Source of the DNA: Ancrocorticia sp047501485 | GTDB lineage: Bacteria; Actinomycetota; Actinomycetes; Actinomycetales; Actinomycetaceae | NCBI GenBank assembly: GCA_047501485.1 | Contig: JAZDRN010000002.1 | Span: 1 to 64,000 of the forward strand | Direction: 5' to 3' | Length of the DNA stretch: 64,000 nt | Shown here: positions 26,064 through 34,288 of the stretch, in pieces | How positions within the stretch are numbered: position 1 is the first letter of the stretch | Layout of the letters: every line of letters starts with the position of its first letter | Notes under the pieces: model-generated | Seen by the model: only the letters and a program-made list of their open reading frames with translations | Told to the model about the DNA's origin: nothing | Databases searched by the model: none | Position numbers and translations under genes: made by a program

Positions 26064-27542
26064 ATGGTGGTCGACATGTGGGACGATGTCGTAGTGAATG
26101 GTGATGGGCATCTGACTGCTGAACTCTTCCGCGGCGAAAAACCACAAGATGAATGTGGTGTTTTCGGTGTGTTTCTACCCGGTCAACCAGTGGCGCAGAT
26201 GGTCTACTACGGTCTGTATGCCCTGCAGCATCGCGGTCAGGAGGCCGCCGGCATGGCGGTTGCAGGCAAGGACGCTATCCTGGTCTACAAGGACCTGGGG
26301 CTGGTTTCGCAGGTCTTCCACGATGAGAACCTGCGCACCCTCGTCGGGGACATGGCAATCGGCCACGTCAGGTACGCGACCACTGGGAAATCCTCGTGGG
26401 AGAATGCCCAGCCCACATTAGGCCCCACCCCCTTCGGTACGGTCGCGATGGCCCACAACGGCAATCTCACCAACACGCTGGACTTGGTGACGGAAGTGCG
26501 TGAGCGTTCCGGGGCGGACCTGCGCGGCGAGATGGGGCGTGGCAGCTCCACGGACACCGCCGTCGTCACCGCCCTGCTGGGAATCGAATCCGAGGCGACC
26601 TCCCTCGAAGAGCTCGCGCTGGAGATCTTCCCACGGCTCGAAGGAGCGTTCTCGGTGGTGTTCATCGATGAGCACCGCCTCTACGCGGCGCGTGATCGCC
26701 ATGGTTTCCGGCCCCTGGTGCTGGGGAAGCTGGACGGCGGCTGGGTGGTGGCCTCCGAGACCGCGGCTCTGGACATCGTCGGCGCAGAGCTCGTTCGAGA
26801 GGTCGCACCGGGCGAACTCCTCGTCATCGACGAGGACGGGACCCTGCACTCGCGCATGTGGGCGCAGGCCAAGCGTTCCGGCTGCATCTTCGAATACGTC
26901 TACCTCGCCCGCCCGGACACCTCCATCGCGGGACGCTCGATCAATTCTGCGCGTCTGGAGATGGGGCGCGTACTCGCCAGGGAACATCCGGTTGCCGCGG
27001 ACCTCGTCATGCCAACCCCGGACTCGGGAACGCCGGCCGCCATCGGATACGCGCAGGAGTCGGGTATCCCCTACGGTCAGGGCCTCGTGAAGAACGCCTA
27101 TGTGGGCAGGACCTTCATCCAACCGACCCAGTTGGCCCGGCAGCGCGGTATCCACCTCAAGCTCAATCCTCTGAAAGAGGTCATCGAAGGGCGCCGCCTC
27201 GTCGTCGTCGACGATTCGATCGTGCGGGGCAACACCCAGCGGGCACTCGTCCGAATGCTGCGGCAGGCAGGAGCCGCGCAGGTGCACGTACGCATCTCCT
27301 CTCCGCCGGTGCAGTGGCCCTGCTTCTTCGGGATCGACTTTCCCACCAGGCAGGAACTCATCGCCAACGATATGACTCTCGAGGAGATCCGGGAGTCGAT
27401 CGGCGCCGACAGCCTGGGCTACATCAGCCTGGAGGGGATGGTAGAGGCCACCGAGCAGAGACGCGACCAACTGTGCACGGCCTGCTTCACGGGGGATTAC
27501 CCCGTCGATGTCGGCAGAGTGCAGAGCGTCTCCGGTTGCTAG
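26064..27542 (+). CDS. purF: Amidophosphoribosyltransferase
   Basis: A 492-residue enzyme for the first step of purine synthesis (PRPP + glutamine to phosphoribosylamine). A propeptide of ~30 residues precedes the N-terminal nucleophile in DECGVFGVF. The glutaminase domain is followed by the PRPP loop LVVVDDSIVRGNT. Four Cys in GCIFEYV, PCFFGID and LCTACF are placed as the [4Fe-4S] ligands of the Bacillus-type enzyme. The exact start is uncertain: ATG 26064, ATG 26076 or GTG 26094 would all leave a propeptide. No clear ribosome site. Confidence 0.96.
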   Translation: MVVDMWDDVVVNGDGHLTAELFRGEKPQDECGVFGVFLPGQPVAQMVYYGLYALQHRGQEAAGMAVAGKDAILVYKDLGLVSQVFHDENLRTLVGDMAIGHVRYATTGKSSWENAQPTLGPTPFGTVAMAHNGNLTNTLDLVTEVRERSGADLRGEMGRGSSTDTAVVTALLGIESEATSLEELALEIFPRLEGAFSVVFIDEHRLYAARDRHGFRPLVLGKLDGGWVVASETAALDIVGAELVREVAPGELLVIDEDGTLHSRMWAQAKRSGCIFEYVYLARPDTSIAGRSINSARLEMGRVLAREHPVAADLVMPTPDSGTPAAIGYAQESGIPYGQGLVKNAYVGRTFIQPTQLARQRGIHLKLNPLKEVIEGRRLVVVDDSIVRGNTQRALVRMLRQAGAAQVHVRISSPPVQWPCFFGIDFPTRQELIANDMTLEEIRESIGADSLGYISLEGMVEATEQRRDQLCTACFTGDYPVDVGRVQSVSGC

Positions 27543-27619
27543 CGGAGAGCCGCGGTTCGGATGCCGTGAGGCGGGATCGCCGCAATGATAAGAACGACGT
27601 CTCGATGACGGGAGCAGTA

Positions 27620-28816
27620 ATGACAGACAAGCCCGCTTCAAGCAACCGCGCCGATGCGTTCGCGGATGATACATGGAGCACGGCAGGCGGAAACGCGTAC
27701 GCGCAGGCGGGGGTGGACACCGCGGCGGGCGATCGCGCCGTCGACCTCATGAAGGCGGCCGTTGCCCGCACGATGACTGCTGATGTCGTTGGAGGAGTGG
27801 GAGGCTTCGCGGGCCTGGTGGACGTCTCCGCGCTCAAGGAGTATCGCCGTCCGCTGCTCGCCACCTCGACGGACGGCGTGGGCACCAAGGTGGCGATCGC
27901 GCAGGCACTCGACGTTCACGACACCATCGGGCAGGATCTGGTGGGCATGGTCGTAGACGATATCGTCGTGGTTGGCGCCCGCCCTGTGCTCATGACGGAC
28001 TACATCGCCTGTGGACGCGTGGTGCCCGAGCGCATCGCCGATATCGTGCGCGGGGTGGCGCAGGCCTGTGAGGCCGTCGGAGTGCCGCTGCTGGGAGGGG
28101 AGACGGCCGAGCATCCCGGGCTGATGGGGCCGGACGATTACGACGTGGCGGGAGCTGCAACGGGGGTTGTGGAGGCGGAGGAGATCCTGGGAGCGGAAAG
28201 GGTGCGCCCCGGCGACGTGCTCGTGGCGCTGGCCTCATCGGGACTGCACTCCAATGGCTACTCCCTGATCCGGAAGATCGTCGCCGATTCCGGGTGGGCG
28301 CTGGATCGCACGGTTCCGGAATTCGGGCGAACGCTGGGCGAGGAGCTGTTGGTACCAACCCGTCTATATACCCGGGTGTGCCTGGAGATGACGACATCGG
28401 CGCCCGTCCACGCCTTCTCGCATATCACCGGTGGAGGCCTGGCCGCGAACCTGGCGCGCGTCATCCCGGCGGGGCTCACGGCCCGCGTGAGCAGGCGGAG
28501 CGTGAACGTTCCGGCGGTGTTCCAGGTGTTCGCGGAGCTGGGAAGGGTCTCGTGGGAGGACCTGGAGGACACCTTGAACCTGGGCGTGGGAATGGTGGCC
28601 GTGGTACCCGAGGAAGCTGTCGATAGCGTGATCGCACTCTCGCGGGACGGTGGCATCCCGGCATGGGTGCTCGGCGATGTGGTTGGCGAAGAGCCTGATG
28701 AGGAGCCGGCGCCGGTTAGTGGCGCGGTGGCGAAGACCGCGACGCGGCTGATCGCCGGCACGAAAGGCGTGGACGCCGGAGCGGTACGGATCTCGGGGGA
28801 CTACCGGTTGTCCTGA
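27620..28816 (+). CDS. purM: Phosphoribosylformylglycinamidine cyclo-ligase
   Basis: AIR synthetase, which closes the imidazole ring of FGAM with ATP. It is 398 residues, somewhat longer than the usual ~345, with an extra ~25 residues at the N-terminus and a tail after VLGDVVGEE. Motifs are AYAQAGVDTAAGDRAVDLMK, STDGVGTKVAIAQ, DDIVVVGARPVLMTDY and the glycine-rich GGGLAANLARV. The start at 27620 has GGGAGC 5-7 nt upstream. It follows purF by 77 bp, the common purF-purM pairing. Confidence 0.96.
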   Translation: MTDKPASSNRADAFADDTWSTAGGNAYAQAGVDTAAGDRAVDLMKAAVARTMTADVVGGVGGFAGLVDVSALKEYRRPLLATSTDGVGTKVAIAQALDVHDTIGQDLVGMVVDDIVVVGARPVLMTDYIACGRVVPERIADIVRGVAQACEAVGVPLLGGETAEHPGLMGPDDYDVAGAATGVVEAEEILGAERVRPGDVLVALASSGLHSNGYSLIRKIVADSGWALDRTVPEFGRTLGEELLVPTRLYTRVCLEMTTSAPVHAFSHITGGGLAANLARVIPAGLTARVSRRSVNVPAVFQVFAELGRVSWEDLEDTLNLGVGMVAVVPEEAVDSVIALSRDGGIPAWVLGDVVGEEPDEEPAPVSGAVAKTATRLIAGTKGVDAGAVRISGDYRLS

Positions 28817-29214
28817 TGTCGGACGGGCAAAGCGCCGATCGAGCGAACGCAGTGAGGAGAAATCAAGGGGCCTTGCTGGGTGGTCGGGCTTCTGAAGTTC
28901 TGTTGTGCGTGAATAATTTTTCTAAAAACGGCGAAAATAGGTGCTTTACGGTCAGGCCGTGCCATATACGGAACATTATTCACGCCGCAAGCTTCCAACA
29001 GGCTCGGATGAGATAGCACCGCTGGTTTCGGCTCCGCTCAACCGACAGGTGGAAGTCAGATTCCCGCTGTTGAGTGGAGACCACAATGGGGCTGAAGTCG
29101 AAATCTAGGGTCCGAATGGGTTTCGACTCCGTTCAACAACCGGCGATATGGAACTCAACAACCGGCGATATGGAACTGCTCCGGTTGAGTGGAGAGCCGG
29201 CACCGCTCGCTCAC
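28817..29214. repeat. Repeat-rich intergenic region after purM
   Basis: No gene is seen. GCGTGAATAAT (28907-28917) and its exact complement (28975-28985) enclose 57 bp of mostly A+T sequence. A 22-bp unit starting CAACAACCGGCGATATGG is duplicated head-to-tail at 29134-29155 and 29156-29177. Around it, CTCCGCTCAACC-like motifs occur in both orientations: forward at about 29031 and 29125, inverted at about 29069 and 29182. Together these make a pseudo-palindromic block of ~160 bp. It may be a degenerate mobile or regulatory repeat. Confidence 0.6.
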
Positions 29215-29257
29215 ATATGACGAAGGGGCGGAAGTACCTTCCGCCCCTTCGTCATAT
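29215..29257. terminator. Bidirectional terminator, 20-bp perfect stem
   Basis: ATATGACGAAGGGGCGGAAG (29215-29234) pairs perfectly with 29238-29257 over a 3-nt loop. It lies 11 bp beyond the DUF3073 stop on the minus strand and could also stop transcripts from purM. Confidence 0.9.
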
Positions 29258-29267
29258 ACGTCACAAC

Positions 29268-29477
29268 CTAGCGCGATGAACGCGAAGACTTGTAGTCATC
29301 GTCGTCGTCCCAGTCATCTGTCGCTGGGGGGATCTCGTAGTAGTCCTCGTCGTCATCCTCGGAAACCTGCGATGACTTAAGCTCCCGCTCCAAAGCCTTG
29401 TAGTCCGTCTCTGGAGCGAAGTACTTGAGATTTCGGGCTACCTTGCGCTGCTTAGCCTTCTGACGGCCGCGCCCCAT
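29268..29477 (-). CDS. DUF3073 family protein
   Basis: A 69-residue protein matching the small actinobacterial DUF3073 family: conserved basic start MGRGRQKAKQRKVARNLKY and a strongly acidic C-terminal half (SEDDDEDYYEIPP, DDWDDDDDY). It has no signal or membrane segment. GAAGGGGG precedes the ATG by a few nt. It is classically found next to purM in actinobacteria, as here. Function unknown; the charge split suggests nucleic-acid or protein binding. Confidence 0.88.
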   Translation of the reverse strand: MGRGRQKAKQRKVARNLKYFAPETDYKALERELKSSQVSEDDDEDYYEIPPATDDWDDDDDYKSSRSSR

Positions 29478-29848
29478 GGCTCGACCCCCTTCATCTCTTC
29501 GTGGGGCAATCGTAAAGGTGACCCCATGGACATATCCGTTCTCTGCTATACCTTACCGTGAATCCGGTGTCCGTTGCCATGCAGCTCAGCATGGTGCGGG
29601 CAACATCTGATAGTTCTCGGACAGTGAGATAAAGCGTTCGTGTGGGCGATTACCAGTGAGATTTCAGCTTGAAATCTGAGACAGGGTAGCCTGCGAGCGC
29701 TTCCTCCCCTTGAGTTCAGTACAGCGTTTCCGGCCTTGTGAGCCGGATCAAGAGCGTTGATCTCGCTCCTTTGTATTCGGTAAGTATGGAACTCCTACGG
29801 AATCCGCATACGCAGCGTTGGTTTTCCGCAGTTCGTCGCGCCCCGCAG
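29478..29848. other. Spacer upstream of the DUF3073 gene
   Basis: No gene is supported in these 371 bp. An inverted repeat AGATTTCA-GCT-TGAAATCT lies at 29659-29677, and GAGCG-N7-CGCTC followed by CTTT near 29753 could be a weak terminator. The upstream (minus-strand) promoter of DUF3073 must be here, but I cannot fix it. Confidence 0.35.
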
Positions 29849-30184
29849 CTACTTTCTCCCCCGCAGGACCAGTGCGATTCCGGCGATGACCGCAGCTGCG
29901 CCCCCGCCGAGGATGGCCAGCGCTCGGGCATCGCCATTCTTGGCGTCGTCCACGGTGCGCTTGGCCTTCTCCGAGAAGGAGGTTGCCTTCTCCTTGGCGG
30001 TGTTCGTGAAGGCGTTGATCTTCACCTTGGCCTGATCGCCGGCTTCCTTCGCCAGATTCTTGGGGTCGAGGCGGCCCGCGAGCTCATTGACCGTGGCGGC
30101 CAGGTCCTCGCGGGTTCGCTTGAGGTCATTCTCGATCTGTTCGGCGGAACGGATCTTGTCCTCTGGAATGTTTGCGGCGCTCAC
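29849..30184 (-). CDS. DUF3618 family membrane-associated protein
   Basis: A 111-residue protein with the DUF3618 signature IRSAEQIENDLKRTREDLAATVNELAGRLDP. An amphipathic helical middle (AKVKINAFTNTAKEKATSFSEKAKRTVDDAK) is followed by one C-terminal transmembrane helix (about 89-108) ending RGRK. Its start overlaps the end of the holin-X gene by 4 nt, so the two are translated together. This pairing is common in actinobacteria, where both are thought to be envelope-stress or cell-surface accessory proteins. No specific role is known. Confidence 0.85.
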   Translation of the reverse strand: MSAANIPEDKIRSAEQIENDLKRTREDLAATVNELAGRLDPKNLAKEAGDQAKVKINAFTNTAKEKATSFSEKAKRTVDDAKNGDARALAILGGGAAAVIAGIALVLRGRK

Positions 30185-30612
30185 CTGTTGAGTCCCTTCT
30201 TGATGGCGTCAATGTCCTGTGTGATGGCTCCCTTGGGGTCAACGACGTGCTTCTTGGATGCCTTGAGCGTCAGGAGACCGGCACCGGCCAAGATCAGCAC
30301 GATGAGCAACAGGATTCCTGCGACGATAAGAAAAGCGGCCCACCAGGGAACGAGGTTCGCGAATGCTGCAACCGCCGCAAAGAGAAGGAGGTTGAGCACG
30401 AAGATGGCCAGGAACAGGCCCGCGGCGATGAGGCCGCCGCCAAGACCGAGCTTCGTCAGTTTGGCCTTGAGATTGACGATCGTAAACTCGATCTCATCTC
30501 TGACGAGCGATGATGTCTGCTCGGATGCTTTGGCGATCAGCTCGCCGATAGAGCGATCTGACTGTGCCCCACTTGTCGTTCCGGCTGGTGTCTGGTTCTC
30601 CACGTTCCGCAA
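30181..30612 (-). CDS. Holin-X (phage holin superfamily III-like) membrane protein
   Basis: A 143-residue protein: N-terminal helical segment IGELIAKASEQTSSLVRDEIEF, then two hydrophobic hairpins (about 52-80 and 84-112), and a C-terminal tail ending AIKKGLNR. The layout and the RDEIE motif are those of actinobacterial 'phage holin family' proteins, which are chromosomal envelope proteins and not evidence of a prophage. It is the first gene of an operon with the DUF3618 gene. Confidence 0.85.
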   Translation of the reverse strand: MRNVENQTPAGTTSGAQSDRSIGELIAKASEQTSSLVRDEIEFTIVNLKAKLTKLGLGGGLIAAGLFLAIFVLNLLLFAAVAAFANLVPWWAAFLIVAGILLLIVLILAGAGLLTLKASKKHVVDPKGAITQDIDAIKKGLNR

Positions 30613-30957
30613 CTCCCTTTCAGTGCCGCTACGTCAGGGCAACGCCTGATGACGTAGCTCATTACTGACTAAACTCTATTGTGACCGAAACCGGGGTCCC
30701 GTGGCGACTGCAACACGAAAGAAGTTGTGCGGCGCGGAGCCGGATTCCGCTCGCTTCGCGGCCTGCCGAGCACGCCTTTCGCTGGTTTCCGGGGGTTTTC
30801 CGGATCAGGGGAAGGAACCGTCGTGTCAGGTGAAGGTCTCGCCGCAGCGAAAGGATACGTCCTAAGAGCGCCGGAGACTCTCACAGGAAACATCGAGCAT
30901 GGTGGGTTAGCTTTGACCGACGAATTGACGACCGACATCGAATGCCAAGGGGTTACC

Positions 30958-31056
30958 GGGGTGACCGGACTGCCGGAATAGCCGAGTTGCCAGCTCGAAA
31001 CGCCCGCCATCACCCGTGTAGGGGTGACCGGACTGCCGGAATAGCCGAGTTGCCAG
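30958..31056. repeat. Exact 36-bp direct repeat, 63-bp period
   Basis: A 36-bp sequence beginning GGGGTGACCGGACTGCCG and ending CGAGTTGCCAG occurs exactly at 30958-30993 and 31021-31056, separated by 27 bp. It lies in a 480-bp stretch (30613-31093) with no supported gene. A + strand ORF at 30727 merely reads through the first copy. The second copy ends 37 bp before the next start, inside its likely promoter or leader. Confidence 0.85.
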
Positions 31057-31093
31057 GGTGATCCCGCGAGGTGCTAGGAAAGGACCAACTCGT

Positions 31094-31573
31094 ATGACCT
31101 CCACGCCTATGAAGATCGGTATGTATCTCTTCCCTCGGATGATGACGCGTAAAAGCACCCCTGTGGTGGTGACGGTCTCCTTGGAGCGGGTGACGGTGGC
31201 CTCCGCTGACCAGGTCCTGCTGGATAGCCCACCGGCATACCTTCAGGTGAAGCCAGGCAAGGTCACCGGCGCCTTGACCTTGATAGGAAATGGAAACAAG
31301 TTCCTCCTAGCGGGCCTGGGTTCGAACGCCGCGGGCTCCTTCACGCCCGAACAGGAAGCGGAGATATATGCGGCTCAGCAGGTTGCGGCTCAAGACCCTC
31401 AGCTGCAGCAGCTTCGGTTGGCGCAGACGTTCTGGGTGGGGCGCCCGGTGAGTGCCGACGGTAGCTATGTCGGTGCTATCAACTCGATGCTGGACGGGGA
31501 AGGCAAAGCCCAGCAGGAGGTAGGGAAGATCGTCGTGGAAGCCCTTTCCGCCGCTGGCACAAAGCTTGTTTGA
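31094..31573 (+). CDS. Conserved-looking cytoplasmic protein of unknown function
   Basis: A 159-residue protein without signal or membrane segments. The first ~80 residues look like a beta-rich domain (TPVVVTVSLERVTVASADQVLLD..., VTGALTLIGNGNKFLLAG). The rest is helical with a QEAEIYAAQQVAAQDPQLQQ segment. The start was chosen at ATG 31094 because AGGAAAGG lies 8-10 nt upstream; an in-frame ATG at 31058 lacks one. I do not recognise the family. It is followed by tpx after 48 bp, which might be cotranscribed. Confidence 0.6.
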   Translation: MTSTPMKIGMYLFPRMMTRKSTPVVVTVSLERVTVASADQVLLDSPPAYLQVKPGKVTGALTLIGNGNKFLLAGLGSNAAGSFTPEQEAEIYAAQQVAAQDPQLQQLRLAQTFWVGRPVSADGSYVGAINSMLDGEGKAQQEVGKIVVEALSAAGTKLV

Positions 31574-31621
31574 CCTGCTTCCAGACTTGTGGCAAAGAGA
31601 TGTGCGTTACACAATAGGGGT

Positions 31622-32119
31622 ATGGCTACTACCGCATTTGAAGGAAATCCCGTCGAGACAGTTGGGGAGCTCCCCGCCGTGGGAACCACAGCTCCGGACT
31701 TCATGGTCACGGGGGCCGACCTCTCCGACATCACCAACGAGACGTTTGCGGGCAAGCGAATCGTCCTCAACATCTTTCCCAGCCTGGACACCGGCGTGTG
31801 CGCGAATTCCGTTCGCGAGTTCAACAAGCGAGCCGCCGGGCTCGATAACACCGCGGTGGTCTGCGTGTCCGCAGACCTTCCCTTCGCGGCGGCCCGGTTC
31901 TGCGCCGCCGAGGGTATCGATGACGTCGTCACCGGCTCCGTGTTCAAGTCCCGTTTCGGATCCGCCTACGGTGTGACCATGGCAAATGGTCCGCTCGCGG
32001 GTCTGCTCGCACGCTCCGTCATCGTCATCGACTCGGACGGAAGCGTTATCTACTCCGAGATCGTTCCCGAGATCAAGACGGAACCCGACTACGACGATGC
32101 CCTCGCTGTCCTGAAGTGA
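31622..32119 (+). CDS. tpx: Thiol peroxidase, Tpx type
   Basis: A 165-residue atypical 2-Cys peroxiredoxin that reduces peroxides, preferentially alkyl ones, in the cytoplasm. The peroxidatic Cys is in NIFPSLDTGVCANSVREF and the resolving Cys in AARFCAAEGIDD. The family's SVFKSRFGSAYGV and IVPEIKTEPDYD segments are present. ATG 31622 begins MATTAFEGNPVETVGELP, the usual Tpx start; an ATG at 31589 would add 11 residues not seen in the family. Confidence 0.95.
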   Translation: MATTAFEGNPVETVGELPAVGTTAPDFMVTGADLSDITNETFAGKRIVLNIFPSLDTGVCANSVREFNKRAAGLDNTAVVCVSADLPFAAARFCAAEGIDDVVTGSVFKSRFGSAYGVTMANGPLAGLLARSVIVIDSDGSVIYSEIVPEIKTEPDYDDALAVLK

Positions 32120-32235
32120 CAGGCGAGAACCGGCAGACAGGGCTACAACCAGCGCGGAACCGATTCCGCTGAATACTGAGGTGGGGGACACTCCCGTGTT
32201 CGCCACACGCTCCGAATCAATGAACGTCATGTGAC

Positions 32236-32264
32236 TTACACCGTAGAGGCTTACACTGTATACT
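32236..32264 (+). promoter_or_regulatory. Promoter of the GlsB/YeaQ gene
   Basis: TTACAC (32236-32241), 17 bp, TATACT (32259-32264): a good vegetative-type promoter about 57 bp before the start codon at 32321. CTTACAC is repeated 15 bp apart over the -35 and spacer, and may bind a regulator. Confidence 0.6.
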
Positions 32265-32320
32265 CACCTGGCGAGACACAAACGTGGCGCACCGCGCCAC
32301 TGAAAAAAGGAGTGTTCAAG

Positions 32321-32584
32321 ATGGGTTTTCTAGGTTTTCTGCTTCTGGGCCTGCTTGCAGGAGCCCTCGCTAAGGCAATTCTTCCGGGAGAACAAGGAGG
32401 CGGCTGGCTAGCCACTCTGGTTCTCGGTGTCATCGGCGCGTTCGTCGGTGGTTGGCTCGGCAGCGTGCTGTTCGACGCTCCCCTCGAGGACTTCTTCTCC
32501 ATCCAGACATGGGTGCTGGCGATCGTCGGTTCGCTCGTCGTGCTTCTCATCTACGGGTTCCTTACAGGGAAGCGATCTCGCTGA
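32321..32584 (+). CDS. GlsB/YeaQ/YmgE family stress-response membrane protein
   Basis: An 87-residue integral membrane protein with three helices: GFLGFLLLGLLAGALAKAIL, a Gly-rich LATLVLGVIGAFVGGWLGSVLF, and VLAIVGSLVVLLIYGFL. The Gly-rich spacing and the GEQGGGWLATL loop identify the transglycosylase-associated/GlsB family, which is induced by general stress. AAAGGAG lies 8-10 nt before the ATG. It is probably monocistronic or linked to dps. Confidence 0.9.
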   Translation: MGFLGFLLLGLLAGALAKAILPGEQGGGWLATLVLGVIGAFVGGWLGSVLFDAPLEDFFSIQTWVLAIVGSLVVLLIYGFLTGKRSR

Positions 32585-32669
32585 AGGAAGAACAACGGGA
32601 AAAGCGAAGCCACGCAACGTAGGGTTGTGTTGTAAGTAGTACTCACCAATGAGAGAAAGGTAGTGCGGT

Positions 32670-33188
32670 ATGACAAGTCAGACTTCCGAGGGAGATTTCG
32701 GGACGAACCTGCAGCAGTCGGAGAGTGGGGTTGTGGCTTCGGCTCGCCTGCGCGATTCACTGCAGAAGGTGCTCGTGAACCTGATCGATCTCCAGTTGGT
32801 GGGCAAGCAGGCTCACTGGAACGTCGTGGGACCGAATTTCCGGGATCTCCACCTCAATCTCGATGAGGTCGTGGATATCGCGCGCGAGGGAGCCGACGAC
32901 ATCGCCGAGAGGATGCGGGCATTGCACGCGACTCCCGACGGGCGTTCCAAGGTTATCGCTGCGCACGCCACCCTCCCCGATTTCGTCCCCGGCGAGATCG
33001 GCACGCACGATGCGATCCGCGCGATCGTGCAGGCCGTCGAGGCAACCGTGAAGACCATGCGCGATGTGCATGACGGAGTCGACGCCGAAGATCCTTCGTC
33101 GGCGGATCTGCTTCATGAGTTCATCATCAAGCTTGAACAGCAGGCATGGTTCCTGAGCGCCGAGCTGCGCTCTCCCAACGAGTCCTGA
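32670..33188 (+). CDS. dps: Dps family DNA-protecting ferritin
   Basis: A 172-residue mini-ferritin that oxidises iron with H2O2 and shields DNA in starved cells. The inter-subunit ferroxidase signature is visible in LVGKQAHWNVVGPNFRDLHLNLDEVVDIAREGADDIAERM (His, Asp and Glu ligands), with the terminal helix KLEQQAWFLSAELR. GAGAAAGG precedes the ATG. It belongs to a small stress cluster with tpx and GlsB/YeaQ and ends at the hairpin at 33235. Confidence 0.94.
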   Translation: MTSQTSEGDFGTNLQQSESGVVASARLRDSLQKVLVNLIDLQLVGKQAHWNVVGPNFRDLHLNLDEVVDIAREGADDIAERMRALHATPDGRSKVIAAHATLPDFVPGEIGTHDAIRAIVQAVEATVKTMRDVHDGVDAEDPSSADLLHEFIIKLEQQAWFLSAELRSPNES

Positions 33189-33234
33189 TCTTCACGACTG
33201 ACCACGAGTAGTCACCGCGTGTGACATCTCGATG

Positions 33235-33278
33235 AACGCCGGGTGCGCACGACATACAGCGCGCCCGGCGTTCCTTTT
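33235..33278 (+). terminator. dps terminator
   Basis: AACGCCGGGTGCGC (33235-33248) pairs with GCGCGCCCGGCGTT (33259-33272), with one G-T pair, followed by CCTTTT. Confidence 0.85.
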
Positions 33279-33372
33279 GATGCGATTCGAAGTCTCCGAA
33301 GTGAACCCTGCGAGGTGGCGCTGAGAACGCGGTCGCGAGGTGCTCGAGACCAGCGAGGAAAGGAATGGCCTC

Positions 33373-34269
33373 ATGCACGTTGTTCTTGCGGGAGCCTCGG
33401 GCCTGATCGGCTCGGCGCTCGACAGGGCTCTGGAGGCGAGAGGGGACCGGGTGACGCGGCTTGTGCGGCGGCGGCCGAGCAGCCCTAGGGAAGTGCAGTG
33501 GAACCCGGGCGGTTCACGGTTGAACCCCATGCACTTGGAGGGCGCGGACGCTGTCATCTCCATAGGCGGCGCCAGTATCAGCAAGCTGCCCTGGACGAAG
33601 AAGTACCGGAAGAAGATCCTCGAATCCCGGATCGGAACCACCCGGACGATCGCCACTGCGATTCATGAGATGGGAGCGGATGGCCCGGCGCTGCTCTCGG
33701 GATCGGCAGTCGGATACTACGGTTCTGCACCCGGCCGGGAGATGGATGAGCGCTCCGCTTCTGGAGACACCTTCTTGGCCAGGGTCTGTGTGGACTGGGA
33801 GGAAGAGGCGCGCCGCGTGGAGGACACCACCCGTGTGGCGCTGCTTCGCACGGCGATGGTGCTTCATCCCGACGGCGTCCTCGGGCCGCTCAACCTCCTG
33901 ACCAAGCTCGGAATCTCGGGCCCCATCGGTTCCGGAAATCAGATCTGGCCGTGGATCTGCCTTGAGGACGAGGTGGGTGCCATCCTCCACGTTCTGGACA
34001 ATGAGATCTCGGGTCCGGTGAACCTTGTGGCGCCCGAGCCCGCATCGAATCGCGAGATCGGCAAGGAACTGGCCCGCCAGCTACGCCGCCCCTATGCGAT
34101 TCCCGTTCCGGGCGTGCTCCTGCGTGGCGTGGTGGGCAAGGATGCGGCGGAATCGCTGCTGCTCGCGGATGCCAAGGTGAAACCCGCGGTGTTGCACAGC
34201 ACGGGTTTCGAGTTCTGCTATCCGGATGTCAGGGGTGCCCTCAAGGCGGCACTCGCCCCGGCCGAATGA
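33373..34269 (+). CDS. TIGR01777 family NAD-dependent epimerase/dehydratase-like protein
   Basis: A 298-residue extended short-chain dehydrogenase of the TIGR01777 (YfcH/SulA-like) group. It has the N-terminal cofactor loop GASGLIGSALDRAL, the central signature VISIGGASISKLPWTKKYRKKILESRIGTTR, SGSAVGYYGS, and a C-terminal DUF1731-like region (ELARQLRRPYAIPVPGVLLR). GAGGAAAGG lies about 10 nt before the ATG at 33373. Physiological substrate unknown. It is convergent with the metal importer. Confidence 0.92.
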   Translation: MHVVLAGASGLIGSALDRALEARGDRVTRLVRRRPSSPREVQWNPGGSRLNPMHLEGADAVISIGGASISKLPWTKKYRKKILESRIGTTRTIATAIHEMGADGPALLSGSAVGYYGSAPGREMDERSASGDTFLARVCVDWEEEARRVEDTTRVALLRTAMVLHPDGVLGPLNLLTKLGISGPIGSGNQIWPWICLEDEVGAILHVLDNEISGPVNLVAPEPASNREIGKELARQLRRPYAIPVPGVLLRGVVGKDAAESLLLADAKVKPAVLHSTGFEFCYPDVRGALKAALAPAE

Positions 34270-34288
34270 TGCCCGGTTCCCGCGGCGG

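Noticed and set aside
26858..28816. 652-codon extension of purM
   Set aside because: The first ~250 codons overlap purF in another frame. The GGGAGC-preceded ATG at 27620 gives the normal PurM start.
30181..30612. Prophage marker (holin)
   Set aside because: Holin-X/DUF3618 pairs are normal chromosomal envelope genes in actinobacteria; no other phage genes are nearby.
30727..30981. 84-codon ORF before the unknown gene at 31094
   Set aside because: It ends inside the first 36-bp repeat and has no ribosome site.
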